From NCBI RefSeq assembly GCF_002924365.1, contig NZ_PQWB01000189.1:1-64000 (forward strand): a DNA stretch of 64,000 bases, written 5' to 3'. Positions 55,785 through 64,000 of the stretch are shown in pieces. Numbering within the stretch: the stretch's first letter is position 1; the number at the start of each line of letters is the position of its first letter. The notes beneath the pieces were generated by a model. That model saw only the letters and a program-made list of their open reading frames with translations. It made no database searches and was not told the origin of the DNA. The stretch comes from Chromobacterium alticapitis (lineage in GTDB: Bacteria; Pseudomonadota; Gammaproteobacteria; Burkholderiales; Chromobacteriaceae). The position numbers and the translations under genes are program-made.

Positions 55785-56864
55785 TTAGAGATCGTCAGCG
55801 GTGAAGAACAGAGGCACGCCGTCGCGGCTTTCCGGCTGCAGATCGGGCAGCACATGCACCTCCCGCACCCGGCACTCGCCCATCAGCTCGCGGAAGCTTT
55901 CTTCTATCAGCTTGACGTTGTCCAGCGAAGCCAGCGGCCAGACAAAGCCTTCCCAATTGCGCTCGTCGCCTTGGGCCGACAAGGTGAAGTGCAGCTCGCC
56001 GTTGTCGTGTGCGGACAGAATGGCCACCGGCTCCAAGTCCAGTTCGCGCAGGCGGCGGATCTGGCTGCTGGCGAATACCTGCAGCGCCACTTCGAAGCGC
56101 GCGTAATTGCCGGCCACCAGCGCCTGCATCGCCGGCAGCGGGGGACGAGCGATCGGGAACAACGTCACGCCATCGGCCTTCAACTGCTCGCCCAAGAATT
56201 TCATCAGCGGCATGCCCCAAGCGCCCACCGAGCCGCCCAGCCTGACCGGGCAAGCCTCGCCTTCGCGCTGAATGGCCACGCCTATCAGATAGCGCAGGAA
56301 CACCCCCTCCTCCTTCACCGTGATCGGCGCCGCCTTAGCGGGCAAAACGGCGCGGGCGGCGTCGCCCTGTCGCGTCATCCTATATAGGGTCAGGGCGTCC
56401 ATGCCTACCAGGCTGTCCGGGTGCAGCAGCGTCCCGGACAAGGCGACATCGGCTCCAGCGGCGAACACGCCGTGTTCGCGCAGCAAACCGTTCAAAGCGT
56501 CCACATCGGCGATGACGCCCGGCAGCTCGGCCTGTTCGCGGCTGCCCGCCACCAAAACCAGCGGCAGCGCGAACACCAAGGCTCGCGCGCCGCCGGCCTC
56601 TTCCACGGTCTGGCGCAGGGCGTCCCACACCACTTGATAGCAAGCTTGCGTCGGCACCATGGCCAGGGCCACGGAGATGGACAATACCTCGCCGCGCTGC
56701 AGCATTTCATCCATGGCGCCCACCAGCGCTTGCCTCCACATTTCCCTATCCTCTGCGCTGGGCGCGTCCAACACGGACTGGGCATGGTGGATCAGGCGAT
56801 TGGTCAGGGAAACCTGGGGGTGATATTGGCGCGGATCGGGAAGGGTATGGCGGACGGCGTCCAT
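55785..56864 (-). CDS. DUF2863 protein
   Basis: A 359-residue cytoplasmic protein of the DUF2863 family, found mainly in beta-proteobacteria. No catalytic motif is recognised. It is soluble, with mixed alpha/beta character and a region QREGEACPVRLGGSVGAWGMP in the middle. The start was set at the ATG giving MDAVRHTLPD; ATG and GTG codons up to 54 bases upstream are also open, so the exact start is uncertain. Confidence 0.75.
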   Translation of the reverse strand: MDAVRHTLPDPRQYHPQVSLTNRLIHHAQSVLDAPSAEDREMWRQALVGAMDEMLQRGEVLSISVALAMVPTQACYQVVWDALRQTVEEAGGARALVFALPLVLVAGSREQAELPGVIADVDALNGLLREHGVFAAGADVALSGTLLHPDSLVGMDALTLYRMTRQGDAARAVLPAKAAPITVKEEGVFLRYLIGVAIQREGEACPVRLGGSVGAWGMPLMKFLGEQLKADGVTLFPIARPPLPAMQALVAGNYARFEVALQVFASSQIRRLRELDLEPVAILSAHDNGELHFTLSAQGDERNWEGFVWPLASLDNVKLIEESFRELMGECRVREVHVLPDLQPESRDGVPLFFTADDL

Positions 56865-57045
56865 GGCTCTGAGCATCCTGCAGCAAGCGAAAAAAACGTA
56901 TTGTGGCACAGCCGCCACGATATTGCTCGAACCCCGATCCGATATGCCAATGAATTAAATCCTTATTCCATCAGGCATCGTAAACGGCAATGTACTTAAG
57001 CGCGACAAAAAATTATATTTCTCGACATTTTCGGAAACGCACATG

Positions 57046-57074
57046 TTGACACTCGCTACCGCAATCCGGATAAT
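57046..57074 (+). promoter_or_regulatory. Near-consensus sigma-70 promoter of candidate small RNA
   Basis: TTGACA at 57046-57051 and GATAAT at 57069-57074 are separated by exactly 17 bp. The -35 box is perfect and the -10 matches at five of six positions. The predicted start is near 57081. Confidence 0.7.
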
Positions 57075-57080
57075 CTGTTC

Positions 57081-57173
57081 TCGTTGAGATGCAGCAATTG
57101 CTTCTTGATAGTTTCTCCTCTATTTCTCCTTTGTAGACTTGGCGCGGGCCGTAAGGCACCGCGCATTTTTTTT
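57081..57173 (+). ncRNA. Candidate small regulatory RNA
   Basis: A transcript of about 93 nt is bracketed by a near-consensus promoter and a strong terminator (57142-57173). The terminator stem is GCGCGG/CCGCGC with an inner GCC-GTAA-GGC, followed by eight T. The middle contains two copies of TTTCTCCT (57112-57119 and 57123-57130), which can pair with Shine-Dalgarno sequences, and no start codon with a good ribosome-binding site is present. This is the architecture of Hfq-dependent trans-acting small RNAs. The Neisseria sibling sRNAs NmsR/RcoF would be the first comparison. Expression has not been shown. Confidence 0.6.
57142..57173 (+). terminator. Terminator of candidate small RNA
   Basis: GCGCGG pairs with CCGCGC, with the inner pair GCC/GGC around GTAA, followed by A and TTTTTTTT. 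Confidence 0.8.
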
Positions 57174-57919
57174 GTCTATCGCCCGCAGTAATTCAGACAA
57201 AACGCTTAAAAATCATTGCCATAAGCACAAACCTGAAATAATCCCCTCTTCATCTGTCCAGCTAGCGCCCGCTATTGAACTACGCCGTTCAAAGCAGCCA
57301 CCTACGCGGGAACAAAGCTCAATCAAGAACAATATCCTATTTGTGCAAAAATAAAAATGACATACGAGATATATGGTATTTCGTTTTCGAAACAAAACGA
57401 ATAAATAAAAGATAGAATTGTTCGGCTTCATAAAATACGAACCGAAACATGAGCAAGGCGAGGGGGCCAACAGATGAACTTGGACGCGCAGGAGTTCCCG
57501 ACTGTCCTACAGGCCGCATGGTATCACCGCCTGTTTCCACAATTATGACAATTATCAAGACCTAACAAGATTCCTCCCGCCCCGCCATCAGGAATCTGCC
57601 TCTACCTTTGGCTAGCCCCCTCGCCACAAGCGCTCAATGCATAGACGAGCAAATCCAAGTCTTCTATGGAATGCTCCCCCAGCGTCGCGATCAGCCGTCA
57701 TCGCCCGGCAATGACTCAATGCCATCGCGTAAAGACCCAGCCGTTGCCGAGATTGCCTCCCCGACAGCAGCCAACCGACACAAGACACTGGAAAGCACGC
57801 GAACCGACGCGATATTTCTCTAAAACCTCCCATTTGCTATGGAAACGCGCAAATTCGGCGCGGGAACTCCACAAGGCGCCGAGCTGTCACACCCCTGTCT
57901 TGTTTATTTTATTCAACGT
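57174..57919. other. AT-rich intergenic region upstream of the SMR pair
   Basis: No gene is convincing. A perfect inverted repeat TTCGTTTT/AAAACGAA lies at 57380-57401. A 24-codon ORF begins at the ATG near 57475 (MNLDAQEFPTVLQAAWYHRL..., ending at a TGA near 57549), with GAGGGG upstream; it might be a leader peptide but is not supported further. No guanidine riboswitch was recognised. Confidence 0.45.
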
Positions 57920-58288
57920 ATGTATAAAAAATTAATCTCTCCTTCCGCTCTGCCCTGGCTTCTGCTGCTCGGGGCCATCGTCTGCGAAATCGTGGGCACC
58001 TCCTTCATGGCCGTCGCCGCTCGCAGCGACTCCTATCTGGGCTACGCTTGGATGGCCGGCGCGCTGGCCTTGTCCTACTATTTGCTATCCCTCGCCTTGC
58101 GCGCGATCTCGGTCGGCGTCGCTTATGCGGTATGGGAAGGATTGGGTCTGGTGGGCTTGACGCTGGTCAGCGTCTGGCTATTCGGTGAAAAGCTGGTGCC
58201 GCAGGAACTGGCCGGCCTCGGCCTGGCGCTGCTGGGACTCGCCTGCGTGACGCTGGGCGAAACGCACGACGAGGAGGCCGCGGCATGA
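57920..58288 (+). CDS. SMR-family exporter subunit (MdtJ-like)
   Basis: A 122-residue protein with four transmembrane helices and the SMR signature around AWMAGALALSYYLLSLALRAISVGVAYAVWEGLG (split for reading), including the conserved Glu in the first helix (CEIVGTSFM). The ATG giving MYKKLISPS was chosen since the upstream extension is hydrophilic and lacks a ribosome-binding site. It overlaps the next SMR gene by four bases, so a heteromeric pair such as spermidine exporter MdtJI is likely. Confidence 0.85.
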   Translation: MYKKLISPSALPWLLLLGAIVCEIVGTSFMAVAARSDSYLGYAWMAGALALSYYLLSLALRAISVGVAYAVWEGLGLVGLTLVSVWLFGEKLVPQELAGLGLALLGLACVTLGETHDEEAAA

Positions 58289-58605
58289 AAACCGTTTATC
58301 TCTTATTCGTGCTGGCCTCGGCCCTGATAGAAGTGGGCGCCAATCTGATGCTGGAAAAATCCGACGGCTTCCGCCGCCGCGCCTGGGGCCTCGGCGCCAT
58401 CCTGCTGGTCTGGCTGGCCTTCGCCCTGCTGGGCCAGGCGGTAAAGGGCATGGATCTGGCCATCGCCTACGCTTTGTGGGGCTCGATCGGCATACTCGGC
58501 ACCGCCATCGGCGGGCGCCTGCTGTACAAGCAAAAGCTGAAACCCATAGGCTGGGCCGGCATAGGCATCGTCGCCGCGGCGGTGGTCACCCTGTCCACGG
58601 TATAA
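58285..58605 (+). CDS. SMR-family exporter subunit (MdtI-like)
   Basis: A 106-residue four-helix SMR protein with the conserved Glu in VLASALIEVGANLML and the SIGILGTAIGG segment in helix 3. The ATGA overlap with the upstream gene indicates translational coupling and a two-subunit transporter. Substrates of such pairs include polyamines and quaternary cations; which applies here is open. Confidence 0.85.
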   Translation: MKTVYLLFVLASALIEVGANLMLEKSDGFRRRAWGLGAILLVWLAFALLGQAVKGMDLAIAYALWGSIGILGTAIGGRLLYKQKLKPIGWAGIGIVAAAVVTLSTV

Positions 58606-58882
58606 AAAACAGCCAAGCCCGAAAATTTCACCGCACGGTGAAATTCTCAGGCCTGGCTAGCCCAGACAGGTCTCCCGCACGGGCGTCCTGTTTGGGACGG
58701 TAGGCCGTATTTCCGTCTACCAGCAAAGTCTCAAGGCAAGCCGCAGCGATAATCGCCGGGCGCTGACTCAAGCGAATCATAATCAAGCGGATTGCCAAAT
58801 GTATAAACAGGCTTTGAATTCGTGTTAACGAAAATAAAAAAGCAGCCGCAAGCGGCTGCTTTTTCATTCCATCGCCCCTAAA
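58606..58882. other. Gap between SMR pair and ilvD
   Basis: No gene is seen. A perfect palindrome AATTTCACCG-CA-CGGTGAAATT is at 58624-58645, possibly the terminator stem of the SMR transcript, though without a T-run. Confidence 0.4.
58836..58864. terminator. Bidirectional terminator at ilvD end
   Basis: AAAAAGCAGCCGC-AA-GCGGCTGCTTTTT is a near-perfect stem flanked by A-run and T-run. Confidence 0.9.
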
Positions 58883-60736
58883 TCACTTCTCGACTTGGGA
58901 CACATCGCGCACCGCGCCGGTGTCGGCGCTGGTGGTCATCGCCGCGTAGGCGCGCAAGGCCGGACTGACCGCGCGCTCGCGGCCCACCGGTTTCCAGGCG
59001 TCGCGGCCTTTCGCCTCCATTGCGGCGCGGCGCTTGGCCAGTTCCTCGTCCGACACCGCCAGATGGATGCGCCGGTTGGGGATGTCGATTTCCACCGTGT
59101 CGCCCTCTACCGCCAAACCTATCGCGCCGCCTTCCGCCGCTTCCGGCGAAGCGTGGCCGATGGAGAGGCCTGAGGTGCCGCCGGAGAAGCGGCCGTCGGT
59201 CAGCAGCGCGCAGGCCTTGCCCAGGCCCTTGGACTTCAGATAGGACGTCGGGTATAGCATCTCCTGCATGCCCGGACCACCCTTCGGCCCCTCGTAGCGG
59301 ATGATGACGATATCGCCGGCGACGATCTGGTCGGCCAGAATGCCCTCCACCGCCGCGTCCTGGCTCTCGAAGATGCGGGCGCGGCCGGTGAATTTCAGTA
59401 TCGACTCGTCGACGCCGGCGGTCTTCACGATGCAGCCGCGCTCGGCGATATTGCCGTACAACACCGCGAGGCCGCCGTCCTGCGAGTAGGCGTGGGCCTG
59501 GTCGCGGATGCAGCCGTCGGCGCGGTCGTCGTCCAGCGTCGGGTAGCGCATGCTCTGGCTGAAGGCGATGGTGGTGGCCACGCCGCCCGGCGCCGCGCGG
59601 AACAAGCGATGCGGCTCGCTGCCTTCGCCATGGCGCATCACGTCCCATTGTTCCAGCGCCGAACCCAGCGTCGGGCTATGCACGGTGGCGACGTCTCGAT
59701 GGATCAGGCCGGCGCGGTCCAGCTCGGCCAGGATGCCGATCACGCCGCCGGCGCGATGCACGTCCTCCATATGGTATTTCTGCGTCGCCGGCGCCACCTT
59801 GGACAAACACGGCACGCCGCGGCTGATGCGGTCGATGTCGGCCATCTTGAAGTCCACGCCCGCCTCGCTGGCGGCGGCCAGCAGATGCAGCACGGTATTG
59901 GTCGAGCCGCCCATCGCCACGTCCAGGCTCATCGCGTTCTCGAAGGCCTCCTTGGTGGCGATGCCGCGCGGCAGGATGGAGAAGTCCTCGCCCTCGTAAT
60001 GGCGCTTGGCCAGCTCGACGATCAGACGGCCGGCCTTGAGGAACAGTTCTTTCCGGTCGGCGTGGGTGGCCACCAGGCTGCCGTTGCCGGGCAGCGACAG
60101 GCCCAGCGCCTCGGTCAGGCAGTTCATCGAATTCGCCGTGAACATGCCGGAGCAGGAGCCGCAAGTGGGACAGGCGGAGCGCTCGACGCGGTCGACGTCG
60201 GCGTCGGACACCGCGCTGTTGGCGGCTTCCACCATCGCATCCACCAGGTCCAGCTTGCGCACCTCGTTGCCCCACTGCACCTTGCCGGCCTCCATCGGCC
60301 CGCCGGAGACGAACACCACCGGAATGTTCAACCGCATCGCGGCCATCAGCATGCCGGGGGTGATCTTGTCGCAGTTGGAGATGCACACCAGCGCGTCGGC
60401 GCAGTGGGCGTTGACCATGTATTCCACGCTGTCGGCGATCAGGTCGCGGCTGGGCAGGCTGTACAACATGCCGCCGTGGCCCATGGCGATGCCGTCGTCG
60501 ATGGCGATGGTGTTGAATTCCTTGGCCACGCCGCCGGCTTTTTCGATCTCCCTCGCCACCAACTGGCCCATATTCTGCAAGTGCACGTGGCCGGGCACGA
60601 ACTGGGTGAAAGAGTTGGCGATGGCGATGATGGGTTTGCCGAAGTCGGCGTCTGTCATTCCTGTGGCGCGCCACAGCGCGCGGGCACCCGCCATATTGCG
60701 GCCGGCGGTGGAAGTGCGGGAGCGGTATTGAGGCAT
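58883..60736 (-). CDS. ilvD: Dihydroxy-acid dehydratase
   Basis: Dehydrates 2,3-dihydroxy-isovalerate and -methylvalerate in branched-chain amino-acid synthesis, using an iron-sulfur cluster. The 617 residues match the full family length, with [13 protein letters not shown] and [19 protein letters not shown] providing cluster cysteines, and [11 protein letters not shown] and [11 protein letters not shown] in the C-terminal part. The gene is read alone; no ilv neighbours are in the window. Confidence 0.97.
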   Translation of the reverse strand: MPQYRSRTSTAGRNMAGARALWRATGMTDADFGKPIIAIANSFTQFVPGHVHLQNMGQLVAREIEKAGGVAKEFNTIAIDDGIAMGHGGMLYSLPSRDLIADSVEYMVNAHCADALVCISNCDKITPGMLMAAMRLNIPVVFVSGGPMEAGKVQWGNEVRKLDLVDAMVEAANSAVSDADVDRVERSACPTCGSCSGMFTANSMNCLTEALGLSLPGNGSLVATHADRKELFLKAGRLIVELAKRHYEGEDFSILPRGIATKEAFENAMSLDVAMGGSTNTVLHLLAAASEAGVDFKMADIDRISRGVPCLSKVAPATQKYHMEDVHRAGGVIGILAELDRAGLIHRDVATVHSPTLGSALEQWDVMRHGEGSEPHRLFRAAPGGVATTIAFSQSMRYPTLDDDRADGCIRDQAHAYSQDGGLAVLYGNIAERGCIVKTAGVDESILKFTGRARIFESQDAAVEGILADQIVAGDIVIIRYEGPKGGPGMQEMLYPTSYLKSKGLGKACALLTDGRFSGGTSGLSIGHASPEAAEGGAIGLAVEGDTVEIDIPNRRIHLAVSDEELAKRRAAMEAKGRDAWKPVGRERAVSPALRAYAAMTTSADTGAVRDVSQVEK

Positions 60737-60932
60737 GGGGCTTCCTTTATCTGTTCAAAACCGGTCGTCGTTCCGTCACGTCAGCAGGGTAAGCTGGCGG
60801 CGCGTGGCTCATGGGTGCCGGGTGAGCCGAGCAAAATGCCGCAACGCCGCGGGTGAGCGGCGCGACGGCGGGGAACGCTTTCCGTATAATCTCGTCAACA
60901 TTTCTTTTACCGCAAACGCACATCACTGACAA

Positions 60933-61784
60933 ATGCTGATTCATCCACAGTTCGATCCGGTGGCCATCCACCTGGGCCCGGTCGCCGTGCACTGGTACGG
61001 CCTGATGTACCTGCTGGGCTTCGCCCTGTTCCTGACCCTGGGCAAATACCGCCTGAACAAGGGCGACAACGTGCTCGCCGTGCCGCAGCTGGACGACATG
61101 CTGATGTACGGCGCGGTCGGCGTGGTGGTAGGCGGACGCCTGGGCGAAGTGCTGTTCTACGAACCGGCCTTCTATTTCAGCCATCCGCTGGAGATTTTCA
61201 TGGTGTGGAAGGGCGGCATGTCCTTCCACGGCGGCTTCCTCGGCGTGCTGATCGCGGTGGCGATCTACGGCCGCAAGATAGGCCGCGGCTTCTGGCAATT
61301 GACCGACTTCATCGCGCCGCTGGTGCCGCTGGGCCTGGCCGCCGGCCGCGTCGGCAATTTCATCAACGGCGAGCTGTGGGGCCGCGTAGCCAGCCCCAAT
61401 CTGCCGTGGGCCATGCTGTTTCCGCAGGCGCGGATGCAGGACATCGCCGAGGCGCAGCAATCGTCGGACCTGATGAATATGCTGATGCAGTACGGCGGCC
61501 TGCTGCGCCACCCCTCGCAGCTGTACGAGTTCGCGCTGGAAGGCATCGTCTTGTTCGGCGCGCTGTGGCTCTATAGCGCCAAAAAGCGCGCCGCCGGCCA
61601 GGTATCGGCGCTGTTCCTGATCGGCTACGGCCTGGCTCGCTTCGTCAGCGAATACTTCCGCAATCCGGACGCCGGCATCTTCGGCAAGTCCGACGTGATC
61701 AGCATGGGCCAGTGGCTGAGCCTGCCCATGATAGTCATAGGCGTGGCGCTGTTCGTGTTCTTCGGCAAGCGCAAGCCCGCCTGA
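60933..61784 (+). CDS. lgt: Prolipoprotein diacylglyceryl transferase
   Basis: Transfers diacylglycerol from phosphatidylglycerol to the lipobox cysteine of preprolipoproteins in the inner membrane. The 283-residue protein has seven hydrophobic segments and the Lgt signature [18 protein letters not shown], plus [12 protein letters not shown]. It is divergent from ilvD and followed by a strong terminator. Confidence 0.97.
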   Translation: MLIHPQFDPVAIHLGPVAVHWYGLMYLLGFALFLTLGKYRLNKGDNVLAVPQLDDMLMYGAVGVVVGGRLGEVLFYEPAFYFSHPLEIFMVWKGGMSFHGGFLGVLIAVAIYGRKIGRGFWQLTDFIAPLVPLGLAAGRVGNFINGELWGRVASPNLPWAMLFPQARMQDIAEAQQSSDLMNMLMQYGGLLRHPSQLYEFALEGIVLFGALWLYSAKKRAAGQVSALFLIGYGLARFVSEYFRNPDAGIFGKSDVISMGQWLSLPMIVIGVALFVFFGKRKPA

Positions 61785-61806
61785 GTCAACTGAGTCGCCA
61801 TGCAGC

Positions 61807-61832
61807 AGCCGGGATGCGCTCCCGGCTTTTTT
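61807..61832 (+). terminator. Terminator after lgt
   Basis: AGCCGGGA-TGCGC-TCCCGGCT followed by TTTTTTG. Confidence 0.9.
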
Positions 61833-61950
61833 GCGTCTTAAAAATACAAACCGGAATATATAACTAATTTTTTATGATTTATTGGAATTAAACACACAGG
61901 GTAAGATGGCGCCAATCGACTTTACATCGTCAAAAAACATAAGGCTCGCC

Positions 61951-62754
61951 ATGAAAAAGACCTTCGCCCTCGCACTTGCCGTCACCCTGACGTCCACCGC
62001 CGCCCTGGCCGACCGCCTGGACGACATCAAGAAAGCCGGCGTGCTGCGCGTCGCCGCCTTCGACAGTAATCCGCCCTTCGGCTTCCTGGACGCCAAGACC
62101 CGCCAGATTTCCGGCCTGGACGTGGACGTGGCGCAGCACATCGCCAAGAAACTGGGCGTGAAGCTGCAACTGGTCCCGACCAATCCGGCCAACCGCGTGC
62201 CGCTGTTGGTGTCCGGCAAGGCCGACATCGTCGCCGCCAACTTCACCGTCACCGACGAGCGCAAGAAGCAAGTGGACTTCAGCCTGCCCTACTTCGCCTC
62301 CGGCCAGCAATTCATCGTCCGCAAGGGCGCGCTGCAGAAGCCGGAACAGCTCTCTGGCCTGCGCGTGGGCGTGGACAAGGGCACCACCCAGGAAGTGTAT
62401 CTGCGCGAGAAATACCCGAAGACCACCGTGGTGGCGTATGACGACACCCCGCTCGCCTTCACCGCGCTGCGCAACGGCAACGTCCAGGCCATCACCCAGG
62501 ACGGCTCCAAGCTGGCCGCGCTCTTGGCCAACGCGCCGGACAAGGCCAAGTACGAACTGGCGCCGTTCACGCTGACCCGAGAATTCCAGGCCATCGGCCT
62601 GCCCAAGGGCGAAGCCCGGCTGACCAAGGTAGTCAACGACACGCTGCGCGAACTGGAAAAGAGCGGCGACGCGGCCAAGATCTACGACCATTGGTTCGGC
62701 CCGAAGACCAAGGCCCCGCTGCCGCGCGATTTCAAGATCGGCGACGCGGCCTGA
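61951..62754 (+). CDS. Amino-acid ABC transporter substrate-binding protein
   Basis: A 267-residue periplasmic SBP_bac_3 protein with signal peptide (TFALALAVTLTSTAALA). The binding fold starts GVLRVAAFDSNPPFGFLD, with QISGLDVDVAQHIAKKLG and GLRVGVDKGTTQEVYL later. It is the receptor of the polar amino-acid importer whose two permeases follow. A terminator-like hairpin (62777-62799) separates it from the permeases, a usual way to make more receptor than membrane subunits. The amino acid is not predictable. Confidence 0.92.
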   Translation: MKKTFALALAVTLTSTAALADRLDDIKKAGVLRVAAFDSNPPFGFLDAKTRQISGLDVDVAQHIAKKLGVKLQLVPTNPANRVPLLVSGKADIVAANFTVTDERKKQVDFSLPYFASGQQFIVRKGALQKPEQLSGLRVGVDKGTTQEVYLREKYPKTTVVAYDDTPLAFTALRNGNVQAITQDGSKLAALLANAPDKAKYELAPFTLTREFQAIGLPKGEARLTKVVNDTLRELEKSGDAAKIYDHWFGPKTKAPLPRDFKIGDAA

Positions 62755-62776
62755 CACTAGCTGTTCCGCTGCCCAT

Positions 62777-62799
62777 AACCGCCGCGCGCCGGCGGTTTT
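62777..62799 (+). terminator. Attenuator-like hairpin between receptor and permease genes
   Basis: AACCGCCG-CGCGC-CGGCGGTT followed by TT. It could partly terminate after the binding-protein gene or protect its mRNA. Confidence 0.6.
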
Positions 62800-62831
62800 G
62801 CCGTTTAGACGTTCCGTAGAAAGACGCACGC

Positions 62832-63572
62832 ATGACCCCACCCGCCTGGCTAGGCCACAACTGGCTGGAGCCGCACTATCTCATCTGGCTGGGCAAGGGC
62901 GCGCTGCTGACCGGCTGGCTGTCGCTGCTGGTTGTCGTAGCCGCCAGCCTGCTCGGCATCGCCTTCACTGCGCTGCTCGATGGCGGCCCGCGCCCGCTGC
63001 GGCTGGCGACGCGGCTGTTTCTGGAATTGCACCGCAACACGCCGCTGATGGTGCAGCTGCTCTTGTGGTATTTCGGCGTGTCCGGCCTGTTGCCGGACGA
63101 GGCGAAAATCTGGCTGAACACGCCGCGCGCGCTGGCGCTGCCCTTCGGTCTGGCGCTGCCCTGGCCGTCGTTCGAATTCCTGGCCGCCTTCACCGCGCTG
63201 ACGTTGTACAGCGCCGCCTTCATCAGCGGCGAATTGCAAGCCGGACTCAACGCGGTGCCCAAGGGCCAGCGGCTGGCGGCGCGCGCGCTGGGCATGAGCG
63301 GCTGGCAGGTACTGGGTCTGGTGGTGCTGCCGCAAGCCTGGCAGCTGGTGAAACGGCCGCTGGTCGGCCAGTACACCGCCATCGTCAAGAACACCTCGTT
63401 GACCATGGCGATAGGCCTGGCCGAGCTCTCTTACGCCTCGCGCCAGGTGGAGACCGAAACGCTGCTGGCCTTCCAGTCTTTCGCCGCCGCCACCGCGCTC
63501 TACCTGGTGCTGGTGCTGATCACCCAATTGCTGGCTCAGCGGCCGGAGCCCGAATGGAGAACATTGCGATGA
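62832..63572 (+). CDS. Amino-acid ABC transporter permease, first subunit
   Basis: A 246-residue HisM/GltJ-type permease with about five transmembrane helices and the EAA loop seen as AARALGMSGWQVLGLVVLPQAW, the contact site for the ATPase. It overlaps the next permease by four bases (ATGA), so the two are coupled. Confidence 0.92.
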   Translation: MTPPAWLGHNWLEPHYLIWLGKGALLTGWLSLLVVVAASLLGIAFTALLDGGPRPLRLATRLFLELHRNTPLMVQLLLWYFGVSGLLPDEAKIWLNTPRALALPFGLALPWPSFEFLAAFTALTLYSAAFISGELQAGLNAVPKGQRLAARALGMSGWQVLGLVVLPQAWQLVKRPLVGQYTAIVKNTSLTMAIGLAELSYASRQVETETLLAFQSFAAATALYLVLVLITQLLAQRPEPEWRTLR

Positions 63573-64000
63573 TCCCGCCGGTGATACAAGACAATCTCGA
63601 CTACCTGCTGTGGGGCAATCTGGCCGGCGGCGAACCCGGCGGCCTGCTGTTGACCGCGGCGCTGAGCCTGGCCGCCGCGCTGCTGGCCAGCGTACTGGGG
63701 CTGGCGCTGGGCGTCGCCCAGCTGATGGGCGGGCCGGCGCTGCGCCGCGCGCTGACCGCCGCCACCGCGCTTCTGCGCGCCATCCCGGTGCTGATGCTGA
63801 TCTTCTGGTGCTATTTCCTGCTGCCGCTGCTGTTCGGCATAGACGTTCCCGGCCTGCTGACGGTGATCCTGGCGCTGGCGCTGATCCACTCGGCCTACCT
63901 GGGCCAGGCGGTGCTGGCCGGCCTGACGGCGGTGGGCCGCGGCCAATGGCACGCCGGGCTGGCGCTGGGCTTCTCCCGCTGGCAGACGCTGCGCTGGCTG
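63569..64000 (+). CDS. Amino-acid ABC transporter permease, second subunit, 3'-truncated
   Basis: The first 144 codons of a second HisQ/GltK-type permease are visible, starting MIPPVIQDNLDYLLWG, with hydrophobic segments and the beginning of an EAA-like loop (GRGQWHAGLALGFSRWQTLRW). The gene runs off the window; an ATPase gene probably follows outside. Confidence 0.9.
   Translation, partial: MIPPVIQDNLDYLLWGNLAGGEPGGLLLTAALSLAAALLASVLGLALGVAQLMGGPALRRALTAATALLRAIPVLMLIFWCYFLLPLLFGIDVPGLLTVILALALIHSAYLGQAVLAGLTAVGRGQWHAGLALGFSRWQTLRWL

Noticed and set aside
57139-57354. 71-codon ORF after the sRNA terminator
   Set aside because: It starts inside the terminator region, lacks a ribosome-binding site and has no family pattern.
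57608-57833. Overlapping short ORFs on both strands before the SMR pair
   Set aside because: They mirror each other on opposite strands, lack start signals and show no conservation clue.
57174-57919. Guanidine (mini-ykkC) riboswitch ahead of the SMR genes
   Set aside because: The paired ACGR-loop hairpins of that riboswitch were not found.
58628-58867. 79-codon minus-strand ORF between SMR pair and ilvD
   Set aside because: It overlaps the terminator and the palindrome, and has no ribosome-binding site.

Overview
The window is about 64 kb of GC-rich chromosome. Its gene order and content point to a betaproteobacterium of the Neisseriales, most likely Chromobacterium or a close relative. The evidence is the kdsD-kdsC-lptCAB-rpoN-hpf-ptsN-hprK-rapZ run, the exbBD-lpxK-kdsB-adk run, a PhaR/phasin pair, an AdoCbl-dependent ribonucleotide reductase and the DUF748, DUF2863 and DUF1615 families. 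This assignment is inferred from content; no rRNA or tRNA gene was seen to anchor it.

Layout. 1-4.8 kb: the end of a DUF748 envelope protein, then nrdJ behind two NrdR-like boxes. 4.8-6.8 kb: an AT-rich, roughly 2-kb element with 26-bp terminal inverted repeats, asymmetric subterminal repeats and one GNAT acetyltransferase but no transposase. 7-11 kb: a LysR/metallo-beta-lactamase divergent pair and a CPA2 antiporter. 11.2-20.9 kb: a long forward run for KDO and LPS export, sigma-54, ribosome hibernation, nitrogen PTS, HPr kinase, RapZ, UbiX and NnrD. 20.9-25.1 kb: an EamA transporter and a histidine kinase/HD-GYP response-regulator pair. 25.1-29.6 kb: a reverse block of TrhA-like protein, adk, kdsB, Trm112-like protein, lpxK, exbD and exbB. 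29.9-35.2 kb: a DUF4442 protein, an ArsR regulator and gpmI-envC-ctpA. 35.3-47.1 kb: argA, an Fe(II)-trafficking protein, ppk1, ettA, an NlpD-like lipoprotein, DUF1615, DUF475, LemA and a GIDE protein. 47.1-56.9 kb: a secreted ricin-type lectin, a TPR-methyltransferase, phaR/phasin, an M14 peptidase, glyA, pirin/LysR and DUF2863. 57-64 kb: a candidate small RNA, a two-subunit SMR exporter, ilvD, lgt and a polar amino-acid ABC transporter cut by the window end.

Most of the window is housekeeping. The unusual material lies between genes: the non-autonomous GNAT-carrying element at 4816-6808; a small-RNA-like unit at 57046-57173 with a near-consensus promoter, two anti-Shine-Dalgarno-like segments and a strong terminator; two facing DnaA boxes at 29765-29800; a symmetric site between phaR and the phasin gene; a symmetric site between the ArsR gene and gpmI; and tandem NrdR-like boxes before nrdJ. 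All functions were assigned by reading motifs and gene order; no database search was run.
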